DNA of 54,901 nucleotides from positions 1-54,901 of the forward strand of contig JAKAZQ010000019.1 of assembly GCA_021815805.1 (NCBI GenBank), given 5' to 3'. The stretch is from Pseudomonadota bacterium (lineage in GTDB: Bacteria > Pseudomonadota > Gammaproteobacteria > Burkholderiales > Burkholderiaceae_C). The notes beneath the pieces were generated by a model that ran no database searches, was not told the DNA's origin, and saw only the letters and a list, made by a program, of their open reading frames with translations. Of the stretch, positions 1-12,471 are shown in pieces (the stretch's first letter is position 1; each line of letters begins with the position of its first letter). The position numbers were made by a program, and so were the translations under genes.

Positions 1-525
1 GGCGGCGAGCTCCCGACCGCGCCGGCCGCGCGGCGCAGCGCGCGGGCTGCCGAGACCCCGGCCTGGGCGGCGCGCGCGCAACGCCTGAGCCGGCCGCGCG
101 CCGACCACGCGCGCAATGCGCTGCGCATCCTGCTGGTGCACCCGGAACTCTGGCGCGACGTCAGCCCGGCGCAGCATGAATTGCTGGGCCTGGCGCCCGA
201 ACCGGTCGGGGAACTCGCGCGCTGGCTCGAGTCTTATCTGGACGAACACGCCCAGGCCACCCCGTCGACGCTGTGGGAGGCGCTGCGCGAGGCCGGTTTG
301 CTGCCCGCGGTGGAGGCTCTGGAGCCCTCCGAGTACCTCGAATTCGACGCCGCGCAACTGCAACCCGATCTGCGTGGCGCGCTGGGAAGCATTGAAATGA
401 GCTGGATCAAGCAGCGCCAGCAGGAACTCGCGGGAGCCGGCCTGGGTGACGAGTCGGCGCGATCGGAATACCAGAGCCTGTCGCTGCGCCTGCGCGAGCT
501 GATGCGCGAGCTGCCCCGCCTCTGA
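1..525 (+). CDS. dnaG: DNA primase, C-terminal part (cut by window edge)
   Basis: The frame is open from base 1 and ends at the TGA at 523-525, leaving 174 codons of the C-terminal end. The visible part runs from an Ala/Arg-rich linker into a helical domain (VHPELWRDV near the start, ending [11 protein letters not shown]) typical of the DnaB-helicase-binding domain of bacterial primase. Primase makes RNA primers for Okazaki fragments at the replication fork. The TOPRIM catalytic core and zinc domain lie outside the window. The next gene is rpoD, and dnaG-rpoD is the classical macromolecular synthesis order, which supports the call. The start codon is not in view. Confidence 0.85.
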   Translation, partial: GGELPTAPAARRSARAAETPAWAARAQRLSRPRADHARNALRILLVHPELWRDVSPAQHELLGLAPEPVGELARWLESYLDEHAQATPSTLWEALREAGLLPAVEALEPSEYLEFDAAQLQPDLRGALGSIEMSWIKQRQQELAGAGLGDESARSEYQSLSLRLRELMRELPRL

Positions 526-545
526 ACCCGACCGGCCGGGGCGGC

Positions 546-624
546 GGTTGCGGCCCGGTTGCGGCCCGGTTGCGGCCCGGTTGCGGCCTCTGGTTGCGGC
601 CTGGTTGCGGCCTGGTTGCGGCTT
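546..624 (+). repeat. Tandem 11-bp repeat, seven copies
   Basis: The unit is ggttgcggccc/t. Copies begin at 546, 557, 568, 579, 592, 603 and 614. A 2-base insertion separates copies four and five, and the last base of the unit drifts from c to t in the later copies. The array lies directly upstream of the rpoD promoter-like element, so copy-number change could alter promoter context. I know of no named family for it. Confidence 0.85.
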
Positions 625-648
625 GAAATCGCGGCGCCCGCCTATACT
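622..648 (+). promoter_or_regulatory. Putative rpoD promoter
   Basis: A near-consensus -10 box TATACT lies at 643-648. The only good -35 candidate is TTGAAA at 623-628, which gives a 14-base spacer, short for a sigma-70 promoter. The same bases read CTTGAAA, a sigma-32-like -35, but the -10 is then poor. It is 218 bases upstream of the rpoD ATG. The -10 is clear; the identity of the sigma factor is uncertain. Confidence 0.35.
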
Positions 649-865
649 ATGGGGTTTTGCGCACAAGAAGCGCCTGCGTGCCATCACGGTTCGGGCGCCC
701 GCCGCCGGCGGGTGCAGCGCCGCGGCGGGTCGCGCATGCGGCAATGCCGCGGCCCCCGCGCCGCGGCCCTGGGGCGGCCTGCGGTTTGGCCTATGCTTGT
801 TGCACGGTAATTGCGTTCAGCCACCGCCGGGGCCGGACGCTGAGCAGCGTACGAGGAATCCGACG

Positions 866-3175
<2,310 letters not shown>

Positions 3176-3187
3176 GCGGCTGCCACG

Positions 3188-3236
3188 CCCGTGCCCACGC
3201 CAGGCACGGGAACAAATCCCCCACGGTTTATGGGGG
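3188..3236 (+). terminator. Two hairpins after rpoD
   Basis: An 8-bp inverted repeat, cccgtgcc (3188-3195) with ggcacggg (3203-3210), is followed by a second hairpin, ccccca (3218-3223) with tggggg (3231-3236). Neither has a T-run after it, so termination would be weak or factor-assisted. Confidence 0.35.
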
Positions 3237-3254
3237 CAGGCTAGACTTGCGCCC

Positions 3255-4169
3255 ATGTCGACTCTGCGCAAGCCTGTGATGCGGACCGTGGTATTCGCCG
3301 ATGTCGTCGGCAGTACCGGCATGTACAAGTCCATGGGGGATACCGCGGCTGCCCGGCTCATGACCCAGGTCACGCACGCGGCGGGAGAGACCATCGAGCA
3401 GCACCGCGGCCAGGTGGTCAAGACCCTCGGCGACGGCCTGCTGGCAGTGTTCGACGACAACGCCGATGCCGTGCAGGCATGCTGCGAGGCGCAGCGCCGA
3501 CTCGCCTCCTGGGGCAAGGATCGCGCGGCGCCGATGGCCGTGCCGCTGAAAATCGGCATTTCGCGCGGCCCGGTGGTGCTCACGCCGGGCGATTGCTTCG
3601 GCGACGCCGTGAACGCCGCGGCGCGGCTGTCGGGCTCCGCCGCCGGCGGCCAGATCCTGCTCGGCGAAGCGGTGATCGAGGGCCTGCCGCTGGAGTTGCA
3701 GGCGCGCCTGCGCAGCCTGGGCTCGATCTTCCTGCGCGGCTACGAACAACCGGTGCCGGTGCAGCAGATCGAGTGGGATGCCGGCTGGCAGAACAGCCAG
3801 ACCATGCCGCACCTGCCGACGGTGATCTCCAGCGACACGCAACTGCTGAGCCTGACCTGGCTCGACGTGCACCAGGAGATGCAGGCCGCGCAGGGGGTCA
3901 TGCACATCGGCCGCACCCAGGCCGCGGAGTTCGTGGTCAACGACATTCGCGTGTCGCGACAGCATGCGCGCATCGAGTGGCGCGGCAGCTATTTCATGCT
4001 CACCGACCTGTCGAGCAACGGCACCTGGGTGCGCTACGCCGGACAGGACAACACGCTGGCGCTGCGTCGCAACGAATGCGTGCTGCACGGCCAGGGCGAG
4101 ATCTGCCTGGGCGCCAAACCGACCGACCCGACCGCGCCCACCGTGATGTTCGAGGTGCTCGAGCGCTGA
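3255..4169 (+). CDS. Class III adenylate/guanylate cyclase domain fused to an FHA domain
   Basis: The 304-residue protein has no predicted membrane segment. Residues 8-180 match a class III nucleotide cyclase: the first metal-binding Asp lies in FADVVGSTGMY (Asp16), followed by VKTLGDGLLAVFDD and GDAVNAAARLSG with the usual Asn/Arg pair. Residues 215-300 form an FHA domain (HIGRTQAAEFVVNDIRVSRQ, then LTDLSSNGTWVR), which binds phosphothreonine peptides. The protein is therefore probably a cytoplasmic cyclase, or a cyclase-like regulator, whose activity or location is tied to Ser/Thr phosphorylation. No kinase or phosphatase gene is nearby. hemH follows 53 bases later. Catalytic activity and substrate (ATP or GTP) cannot be told from the sequence. 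Confidence 0.85.
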   Translation: MSTLRKPVMRTVVFADVVGSTGMYKSMGDTAAARLMTQVTHAAGETIEQHRGQVVKTLGDGLLAVFDDNADAVQACCEAQRRLASWGKDRAAPMAVPLKIGISRGPVVLTPGDCFGDAVNAAARLSGSAAGGQILLGEAVIEGLPLELQARLRSLGSIFLRGYEQPVPVQQIEWDAGWQNSQTMPHLPTVISSDTQLLSLTWLDVHQEMQAAQGVMHIGRTQAAEFVVNDIRVSRQHARIEWRGSYFMLTDLSSNGTWVRYAGQDNTLALRRNECVLHGQGEICLGAKPTDPTAPTVMFEVLER

Positions 4170-4222
4170 CACCCGGGCGCCGCGCACGCTGTCGCGGCGC
4201 GCTTCCTTCCTGCCGATCCACC

Positions 4223-5317
4223 ATGTCCCGTCGCGACATCGAACCCTACGAGCACGGCACGCCCGCGCGCACCGCGGTGCTGCTGTGCAACCTCGGCACC
4301 CCGTCGGCGCCGACCACTGCCGCGGTTCGCCGTTACCTGCGCGAATTCCTGTCCGACCGACGCGTGGTCGAGGTGCCGCGCGCGGTGTGGCTGCCGCTGC
4401 TGCACGGCATCATCGTGCCGCTGCGCTCGCCGAAGACGGCGGCCAAGTACGCCAGCATCTGGCAACCCGAGGGTTCGCCGCTGGCGGTGGCCACGGCGGC
4501 GCTGGAACGCGCGCTGCAGGCGGAACTGCAGCGCCGCGGACACCACGTCGTGGTGCGCCACGCCATGCGCTACGGCGCGCCGGCGACGCCGGCCGTGCTG
4601 GAGGAACTGCACGCGCAGGGCGTCACGCGCCTGCTCGGGGTTCCGCTGTATCCGCAGTACAGCGCGGCCACCAGCGCCACGGCGCTCGACGCGGTGGCCG
4701 GCTGGCTGCGCGGCAAGCGCCGTCAGCCGGGCTTGCGCTGGCTGCGCGCGTTCGCCGACCATGCCGGCTACATCGACGCGCTGGCCGACAAGGTGCGCGC
4801 CCACTGGCAGGCGCACGGCAGGCCCGAGCGCCTGCTGATGAGTTTTCACGGCATGCCGCGCCGCACCCTGCTGGCCGGCGATCCGTACCACTGCGAATGC
4901 CGCAAGACGGCGCGCCTTCTCGCCGAGGCGCTGGGCCTGGACGACACGCAATACGTGGTCTCGTTCCAGTCCCGCTTCGGCGCCGAGGCCTGGCTGCAGC
5001 CCTACACCGAGCCGACGCTGCGCGAACTGGCGCGCTCCGGCGTGCGCCGCGTGGACGTGGTGTGTCCGGGCTTTGTCGCCGACTGCCTGGAAACCCTCGA
5101 GGAAATCGCCATCGAGGGCAAACGCGCGTTCCTGTCCGCCGGCGGCTCGGAATTCCGCTACATCGCCTGTCTCAACGCCGATCCCGGCTGGGTCGGCGCG
5201 CTGGCCGGCCTGGTGGAGCAGGAACTGGCCGGCTGGCCGACGCGCCAGGCGCCCGACGCCGCTGCGCTGGCCGCCAGCGCCGAGCGCGCGCGAACCCTGC
5301 GCGAAGCGCAGGGCTGA
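4223..5317 (+). CDS. hemH: Ferrochelatase
   Basis: This 364-residue protein inserts Fe2+ into protoporphyrin IX, the last step of protohaem synthesis. The N-terminus AVLLCNLGTP is the family signature. The catalytic His is H209 in SFHGMPRRTL, followed by YHCECRKTARLL, FQSRFGAEAWLQPYTEPTL and the Glu-containing CPGFVADCLETLEEI. The ATG at 4223 places the signature close to the N-terminus as in known HemH. Its location upstream of grpE-dnaK-dnaJ is common in Burkholderiales. Confidence 0.95.
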   Translation: MSRRDIEPYEHGTPARTAVLLCNLGTPSAPTTAAVRRYLREFLSDRRVVEVPRAVWLPLLHGIIVPLRSPKTAAKYASIWQPEGSPLAVATAALERALQAELQRRGHHVVVRHAMRYGAPATPAVLEELHAQGVTRLLGVPLYPQYSAATSATALDAVAGWLRGKRRQPGLRWLRAFADHAGYIDALADKVRAHWQAHGRPERLLMSFHGMPRRTLLAGDPYHCECRKTARLLAEALGLDDTQYVVSFQSRFGAEAWLQPYTEPTLRELARSGVRRVDVVCPGFVADCLETLEEIAIEGKRAFLSAGGSEFRYIACLNADPGWVGALAGLVEQELAGWPTRQAPDAAALAASAERARTLREAQG

Positions 5318-5369
5318 GGCCCGCGCCTTGCCCGCGCCCCGATACGGCCTAGCGAAAGGACCGTGATCG

Positions 5370-5387
5370 ACGGGACAGGACACTAAC
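5370..5387 (-). repeat. Short copy of the end of the 27.6/54.7 kb repeat
   Basis: On the - strand this reads ttagtgtcctgtcccgt. The core tagtgtcctgtcccgt is identical to the start of the repeat at 54713-54728, and 14 bases of it occur at 27573. It lies in the 183-bp gap between hemH and the next gene. It may be a solo end left by an element; chance is not excluded. Confidence 0.35.
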
Positions 5388-5500
5388 ATGGCGGGTTTGG
5401 CATCCGCCGATCGCGACCGGCAGCGGCGCGCCGCGGGCTCCCGCGCTGCCGGCGCAGGGCCGCCAGGCCCCTGCCGACGCCTCACCTTCCCGACTCCGCC

Positions 5501-7351
5501 TTGACCCTTTTCCCCAGCCGTCCGGCAGGCCTTGCGGCATCCCGCGGCGCGCGCGCAGCGCTGCTGGCGCGCCCACTCCCCGCGTGGGTGGCCGACGCGG
5601 CGGTGCTGTTGCTGGTCGCCGCGTGCCTGTTCTGGGCCCTCGGACGCCCGCCGATACGCGACAACAACGAAGCGCTGTACGCCGATATCGCGCTGGCCAT
5701 GCGCAATGGCGGATCGTGGCTGATCCCGCATCTCGACGGGGTGCCCTACATCGAGAAGCCACCGCTGCTGTACTGGCTGATGGCACTGAGTTTCAAGGCC
5801 TTCGGCGTCGGCGCCTGGCAGGCGCGGCTGCCCGACGCCGGAGCCGCCTGGCTGGCCAGCCTGGGCTGCATCGTGCTCGGGCGCCGGCTGCGCGCGCCGC
5901 TGGGAGGACGCGTCGCCGCGCTGGTCGCCGGCAGCGCGCTGGGCTGGGTGCAGATCGCGCGGACCATCCTGTTCGACCCGTTGATGAGCCTGTGCTGGCT
6001 GGTCGCGCTGGCGCTGGTCGTGCTGGCCGAGCAGCGGGCGAGTCGCACGCTGATGCGCTGGGCCATGCTGCCGCTCGGGCTCGCCGTCATGACCAAGGGG
6101 CCGGAAGCCCTGGTGATGCTCGGTCTGGTCGGCCTCGTGCAACTGCTGTTGTCGCCGGGGCCGCTGCCGCGCGCGCGCATGCTGCGCCTGTTTGTCGATC
6201 CCTGGGCCATCGCGCTGTTCGTCGCGGTGGCGCTGCCGTGGCAACTGCTGGCGGCCTGGCATCAGCCGGGCTTCGCCTGGTTCTTCTGGGTCAACGAGAC
6301 CATCAACCGCTTTCTCGGCACCCGCATTCCGGCGGATTTCCACCACGGCCCGCTGTGGTATTACGTGCCGCGGTTGCTGGTCGGCACTTTCCAGTGGACC
6401 CCGTGGCTGCTGGTGCTGTGCTGGCGCACGGCTCGACTGCGCGACGACGCCGCGGGGCGCAGCGCGGTGTGGGCGCGCAACGCGGCACTCAGTCTTTTCG
6501 TGTTTTTCTCGGTGGCCAGCGACAAGGGGGCCTACTACCTGCTGCCGCTGGTCGTGCTGCTCTCCTGGTGGGGCGGCATGCGCCTGCAGCAGGCGCTCGA
6601 CCAGGGACGCCTGCAGCGCCTGCTGCCATGGGCCGCGGCGGGCTGCGCCAGCTTCGGCCTCGCCGCCGTGCTGCTCTGGCTTGCCGTGCAGGGCGTGCCG
6701 GCGCTGCATCGCGCGGTGCTGCACAGCGGCCTGCCGCCGTCCCAGTTCGCGCTGCTGCGCGAACTCGTCGTGACCCTGCTCGGCTTGTCGCTGCTGGCCG
6801 CCGCGCTGTTGCGCGCGCGCCTGCTCGAGGCCGGGTTGCTGGTGTTCGGGCTGTGCGGCCTGGCGCTGACCCTGTTCAGCACCGAACTGGCCTGGGCCAA
6901 GACCCCGGACACCTCGCAGAAGCACGTGGCCGGGGTGCTGCATACGCTGTACCCGCGCGGTGTCGACGTGTTTTCGTGGCGCAGCTTCGAGGACCAGGAC
7001 GCCTCGCTGCTGTTCTACGGGTTTCGCCCGCTGCGCGTGGTCGACAGCGTCAGCTCCGACCTGTGGTTCGGCTGTCGCCATGCGACGGGCCCGTCGCCTT
7101 GCGTGGATCGCGCGCTGCTGCGCCGAACCATCGCGCGCGGCGGGCCGCTGGCCATCTGGGTGGCACGCGGCCGCCTCGCGGAATTCGAGGCCAGCGGCCT
7201 CGCGCGGGGCCTGCGCCGGCTGCCGTTCCGCGACAGCGTCGTGTTCATCCAGCGTCCGCCGACCCTTGAAACCCGGCAGGCCGTCCCCACATCCCCAGCA
7301 AAGCCCATGCACCGTCTCGGTGCATCCATGCAACCTGCAAGCGACCCATGA
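5501..7351 (+). CDS. ArnT/PMT-like membrane glycosyltransferase (GT-C fold)
   Basis: The 616-residue protein starts at a TTG and has about 12 hydrophobic segments. The N-terminal region matches the GT39/GT83 (protein mannosyltransferase, ArnT) pattern: [19 protein letters not shown], then [14 protein letters not shown], with acidic residues in the first periplasmic loop expected to be catalytic. Such enzymes move a sugar from a polyprenyl phosphate to lipid A, another glycan or a protein. The acceptor cannot be deduced. Its stop codon overlaps the grpE start (ATGA at 7348-7351), and the grpE heat-shock promoter lies inside its 3' end. There is no in-frame ATG near the N-terminus, so the TTG start is inferred from the reading frame. 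Confidence 0.75.
   Translation: MTLFPSRPAGLAASRGARAALLARPLPAWVADAAVLLLVAACLFWALGRPPIRDNNEALYADIALAMRNGGSWLIPHLDGVPYIEKPPLLYWLMALSFKAFGVGAWQARLPDAGAAWLASLGCIVLGRRLRAPLGGRVAALVAGSALGWVQIARTILFDPLMSLCWLVALALVVLAEQRASRTLMRWAMLPLGLAVMTKGPEALVMLGLVGLVQLLLSPGPLPRARMLRLFVDPWAIALFVAVALPWQLLAAWHQPGFAWFFWVNETINRFLGTRIPADFHHGPLWYYVPRLLVGTFQWTPWLLVLCWRTARLRDDAAGRSAVWARNAALSLFVFFSVASDKGAYYLLPLVVLLSWWGGMRLQQALDQGRLQRLLPWAAAGCASFGLAAVLLWLAVQGVPALHRAVLHSGLPPSQFALLRELVVTLLGLSLLAAALLRARLLEAGLLVFGLCGLALTLFSTELAWAKTPDTSQKHVAGVLHTLYPRGVDVFSWRSFEDQDASLLFYGFRPLRVVDSVSSDLWFGCRHATGPSPCVDRALLRRTIARGGPLAIWVARGRLAEFEASGLARGLRRLPFRDSVVFIQRPPTLETRQAVPTSPAKPMHRLGASMQPASDP
7265..7292 (+). promoter_or_regulatory. Sigma-32 heat-shock promoter for grpE-dnaK
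   Basis: The -35 CTTGAA (7265-7270, followed by another A) and the -10 CCCCACAT (7285-7292) are separated by 14 bases. This closely fits the RpoH consensus CTTGAA-N13-15-CCCCATNT. It lies within the last codons of the ArnT-like gene, 55 bases upstream of the grpE ATG. No CIRCE/HrcA operator is visible. Confidence 0.75.
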
Positions 7352-7941
7352 CCCCAGACAGCCAGACCCACGCCACGGCGGCCGAGCAGGCCGACACCCA
7401 GCCGAACCCCGCCCACGACCAGGATGCGCCGCGCGACGCGACGCAGGCCGCCGCCGGCAGCGATGCGCTGGAGCAGGCGTTGAAGGCGGCGCAGCAGGAA
7501 CTCGACGCGTTGAAGGACCAGTTCCTGCGCGCCAAGGCCGAGGCCGAGAACGTGCGGCGGCGTGCCGAGGAGGAAACGGCCCGGGCGCGCAAGTTCGCCG
7601 TCGAGTCGATGGCGCAGGAACTGCTGCCGGTGAAGGACAGCCTGGAAGCCGCGCTGGCCGACCCCAGCGGCAGCATCGAGACCCTGAAGACCGGCGTCGA
7701 GCTGACCCTGAACCAGCTGCGCGGCGCCTTCGAGCGCAGCCGCATCCAGGAACTGAACCCGGCCGCGGGGGATCGCTTCGACCCCGTCCGACACCAGGCC
7801 ATCGCCAGCGTGCCGTCGGAACAGCCGGCCAACACGGTGGTCTCGGTGCTGCAGAAGGGCTACCTGCTGGCCGAGCGCACGCTGCGCCCGGCCATGGTCA
7901 CGGTGGCCGCGGCAGCGCAGGCGCAGACGCCAGGGGCTTGA
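7348..7941 (+). CDS. grpE: Nucleotide exchange factor GrpE
   Basis: The 197-residue co-chaperone releases ADP from DnaK. An acidic, low-complexity N-terminus is followed by a long coiled coil ([20 protein letters not shown]), and the C-terminal beta domain contains [20 protein letters not shown], the family signature. The ATG overlaps the stop of the previous gene in ATGA, but an internal sigma-32 promoter should uncouple it during heat shock. dnaK follows 97 bases later. Confidence 0.96.
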   Translation: MTPDSQTHATAAEQADTQPNPAHDQDAPRDATQAAAGSDALEQALKAAQQELDALKDQFLRAKAEAENVRRRAEEETARARKFAVESMAQELLPVKDSLEAALADPSGSIETLKTGVELTLNQLRGAFERSRIQELNPAAGDRFDPVRHQAIASVPSEQPANTVVSVLQKGYLLAERTLRPAMVTVAAAAQAQTPGA

Positions 7942-8038
7942 ATCCGGCGCGAGCGCCTGCATCTGCATCGACAGCGGGCCGCACAACCCATCGGCACGAA
8001 CACGAACACGACAAACCACGAGATTCCCGGAGTTCAAC

Positions 8039-9967
<1,929 letters not shown>

Positions 9968-10038
9968 TGCCGCGGCGCCGGCCGGCGTGCGATGATGCGC
10001 CCCGGGCAGGGCCCGGGGCGACGCGCCGGCGAATTGCC

Positions 10039-10068
10039 GGGAGGACGCTGAGCGCGCCCTCCCTTTTT
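10039..10068 (+). terminator. Rho-independent terminator between dnaK and dnaJ
   Basis: The stem gggaggacgc (10039-10048) pairs with gcgccctccc (10054-10063), with one mismatch and a 5-base loop, then a run of five T (10064-10068). Just upstream, a perfect 10-bp inverted repeat cgccccgggc (9998-10007)/gcccggggcg (10011-10020) forms a second hairpin. Together they probably lower dnaJ expression relative to dnaK. Confidence 0.65.
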
Positions 10069-10094
10069 GCGTTCATCCCCCCGCAGCGTTGACC

Positions 10095-11222
10095 ATGGCC
10101 AAGCGCGATTACTACGAAGTCCTGGGCGTGCCCCGTGATGCCGACGACGACACCCTGAAAAAGGCCTACCGCAAGCTGGCCATGAAGTACCACCCGGATC
10201 GCACCCAGGGGGACAAGGCCGGCGAGGAGCGCTTCAAGGAAGCCAAGGAAGCCTACGAAACCCTCAGCGATGCGCAAAAGCGCGCCGCCTACGACCGCTT
10301 CGGCCACGCCGGGGTCGACCCGTCGGCCGGCGGCATGGGCGGCGGCTTCGGCGGCGGCGCCGGCTTTGCCGATTTCGGCAGCATCTTCGAGGAGATCTTC
10401 GGCGGCGGCGGCGGGCGCCAGCGCGGCGGCCCGCAGGTCTACCGCGGCGCCGACCTGAGCTACTCGCTGAGCCTGACGCTGGAGGAAGCCGCGCGCGGCA
10501 CCACCAAGTCGCTGCGCATCCCGAGCTGGGAGCTGTGCGGCACCTGCCACGGCAGCGGCGCCAAACCGGGCACCAAGCCGAAGGCCTGCCCGGCCTGCGG
10601 CGGCAGCGGGGCGACGACCCAGCGCATGGGCCCGTTCGCCATGCAGCAGACCTGCGCCACCTGCGGCGGCACCGGCAAGATCATCCCCGAGCCCTGCGGC
10701 AGTTGCCGCGGCGAGGGCCGCACGCAACGCCAGAAGACCCTCGAGGTGCAGATTCCCGCCGGCATCGACACCGGCATGCGCATCCGCTCCAGCGGCAACG
10801 GCGAGCCGGGGCTCGGCGGCGGCCCGGCGGGCGACCTGTACGTCGAGATCCAGATCAAGCCCCATGCGTTGTTCGAGCGTCACGGCAACGACCTGCACTG
10901 CCGCATCCCGGTGAGCATGACGGCGGCGGCGCTGGGCTCGCGCATCGAGGTCCCGACCCTCGGCGGCGCCGCCGAGATCGACCTGCCCGAGGGCACCCAA
11001 TCCGGCAAGACGCTGCGCCTGCGCGGCAAGGGCGTCAAGGGCATCCACGCCGCGCATGCCGGAGATCTGTACTGCCACATCGAGGTCGAGACGCCGGTGC
11101 ACCTGAACGACGAGCAGCGTCGCCTGCTCGAGCAGCTCGATGAATCCCTCAAGCGCGGCGGCGAACGCCACGCGCCGAGCGGCAAGAGCTGGTCCGACAA
11201 GGTGCGCGACTTCTTCAAGTAG
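10095..11222 (+). CDS. dnaJ: Chaperone protein DnaJ (Hsp40)
   Basis: The 375-residue co-chaperone stimulates DnaK ATP hydrolysis. The J domain (residues 1-70) has the HPD motif in KYHPDRT. A Gly/Phe-rich segment follows. Four zinc repeats are intact: [24 protein letters not shown] and CGSCRGEG. The C-terminal substrate-binding domain is complete. The ATG at 10095 is preferred over an in-frame TTG two codons upstream because [12 protein letters not shown] is the family N-terminus. Confidence 0.97.
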   Translation: MAKRDYYEVLGVPRDADDDTLKKAYRKLAMKYHPDRTQGDKAGEERFKEAKEAYETLSDAQKRAAYDRFGHAGVDPSAGGMGGGFGGGAGFADFGSIFEEIFGGGGGRQRGGPQVYRGADLSYSLSLTLEEAARGTTKSLRIPSWELCGTCHGSGAKPGTKPKACPACGGSGATTQRMGPFAMQQTCATCGGTGKIIPEPCGSCRGEGRTQRQKTLEVQIPAGIDTGMRIRSSGNGEPGLGGGPAGDLYVEIQIKPHALFERHGNDLHCRIPVSMTAAALGSRIEVPTLGGAAEIDLPEGTQSGKTLRLRGKGVKGIHAAHAGDLYCHIEVETPVHLNDEQRRLLEQLDESLKRGGERHAPSGKSWSDKVRDFFK

Positions 11223-11302
11223 GCGCCGGCCGCAGCGGCGCGACATGCGCGACGGATGCGACAATGCCGGTTTCGCCTTTGCAGCCACATCGCCGAAACC
11301 CC

Positions 11303-12407
11303 ATGGAAGCCGAACAACTCAACGCCCTCGCCGCCCAGCTCCGCGACCTCTCCGAGCGGACAAGGTTGCTTCGGGGGTATCTTTGACTACGATGCCAAGG
11401 CGGCCCGGCTGCGCGAGGTAAGCGCGGCGCTCGAGGATCCGAAGGTCTGGGACGACCCCAAGCGCGCCCAGGAACTCGGCAAGGAAAACCGCATGCTCGA
11501 GGGCGTGGTGCTGTCCCTCGATCGCATCCAGCGCGAACTGTCCGACCACGAGGAACTGTTCGAGCTGTCGCGCGACGAGGGCGACGACGCCACGCTGGCG
11601 TCGATCGCCGAGGACGTGCCGGGCACCGCCCGGCGCGTCGAGGAACTCGAGTTCCGGCGCATGTTCTCGAACCCCATGGATCCGGGGAACTGCTTTCTCG
11701 ACATCCAGGCCGGCGCCGGCGGTACCGAGGCCTGCGACTGGGCCGCCATGCTGCTGCGCCAGTACCTGCGCTACTGCGAACGCCAGGGCTTCAAGGTCGA
11801 GGTGCTGGAGGAGTCGGCGGGCGACGTCGCCGGGGTCAAGAGCGCCTCGCTGAAGATCGAGGGCGAGTACGCCTACGGCAAGCTGCGCACCGAGACCGGC
11901 GTGCATCGTCTGGTGCGCAAGAGCCCGTTCGATTCCTCCGGCGGCCGCCACACCAGCTTCGCCAGCGTGTTCGTCTACCCCGAGGTCGACGACTCGATCG
12001 AGATCGAGATCAATCCGGCCGAAGTGCGCATCGACACCTTCCGCGCCAGCGGCGCCGGCGGCCAGCACATCAACAAGACCGACTCGGCGGTGCGCATCAC
12101 CCACGTGCCCACCGGCATCGTCGTGCAATGCCAGAACGACCGCTCGCAGCACAAGAACCGCGCCGAAGCCTGGGCCATGCTGCGCTCGCGCCTGTTCGAG
12201 CATGAACTGCGCAAGCGCCAGGCCGAGCAGCAAAAGCTCGAGGACAGCAAGAGCGACGTCGGCTGGGGGCACCAGATCCGTTCCTACGTGCTCGACCAGA
12301 GCCGCATCAAGGATCTGCGAACCGGGGTCGAGATGTCCAACACCCAGAAGGTGCTGGACGGCGACCTCGACGAGTTCATCTCCGCCAGCCTGAAACAGGG
12401 CCTGTGA
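11303..12407 (+). CDS. prfB: Peptide chain release factor 2, made by programmed +1 frameshift
   Basis: The coding sequence joins 11303-11383 with 11385-12407 and gives 367 residues, the usual RF2 length. The first 27 codons end ...RLLRGYL at an in-frame TGA (11384-11386). Shifting +1 at CTT-TGA-C continues into [14 protein letters not shown]2 reads UGA and UAA stop codons. The catalytic GGQ is in [18 protein letters not shown], and the anticodon-like tripeptide SPF is in [13 protein letters not shown], both on the downstream segment. The in-frame UGA gives the known autoregulation: low RF2 favours frameshifting and more RF2. Confidence 0.97.
11373..11387 (+). promoter_or_regulatory. prfB +1 ribosomal frameshift site
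   Basis: GGGGG (11373-11377) acts as the internal Shine-Dalgarno-like stimulator, then TAT, then the slippery CTT followed by TGA and C (11381-11387). Spacing and order match the well-studied E. coli site (AGGGGG-UAU-CUU-UGA-C). Confidence 0.95.
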
Positions 12408-12471
12408 GCCGCCGTGGCGGCGCGCCGCGCGTGCCGCCACGCCCCATTCCTCCCCTGCGAGTCCCATCGAC

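Larger units (their letters stand above)
526..865 (+). other. dnaG-rpoD intergenic region
   Basis: This 340-bp gap carries a block of 11-bp direct repeats (546-624), immediately followed by a promoter-like TATACT at 643-648, then about 200 bases of GC-rich leader before rpoD. The rpoD frame is open far upstream, but that part reads as repeat-encoded low-complexity sequence and is not counted as coding. Confidence 0.6.

Noticed and set aside
548..865. N-terminal extension of the rpoD frame upstream of 866
   Set aside because: It translates the 11-bp repeat and promoter region into low-complexity sequence; the ATG at 866 gives a normal RpoD start.
7942..8038. Separate promoter for dnaK
   Set aside because: No sigma-32 or sigma-70 boxes of quality are visible in the 97-base gap; dnaK is probably read from the grpE promoter.
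12408..12471. Early + strand frame from 12414 through pepN
   Set aside because: Out of phase with pepN, whose motifs are complete in the other frame.
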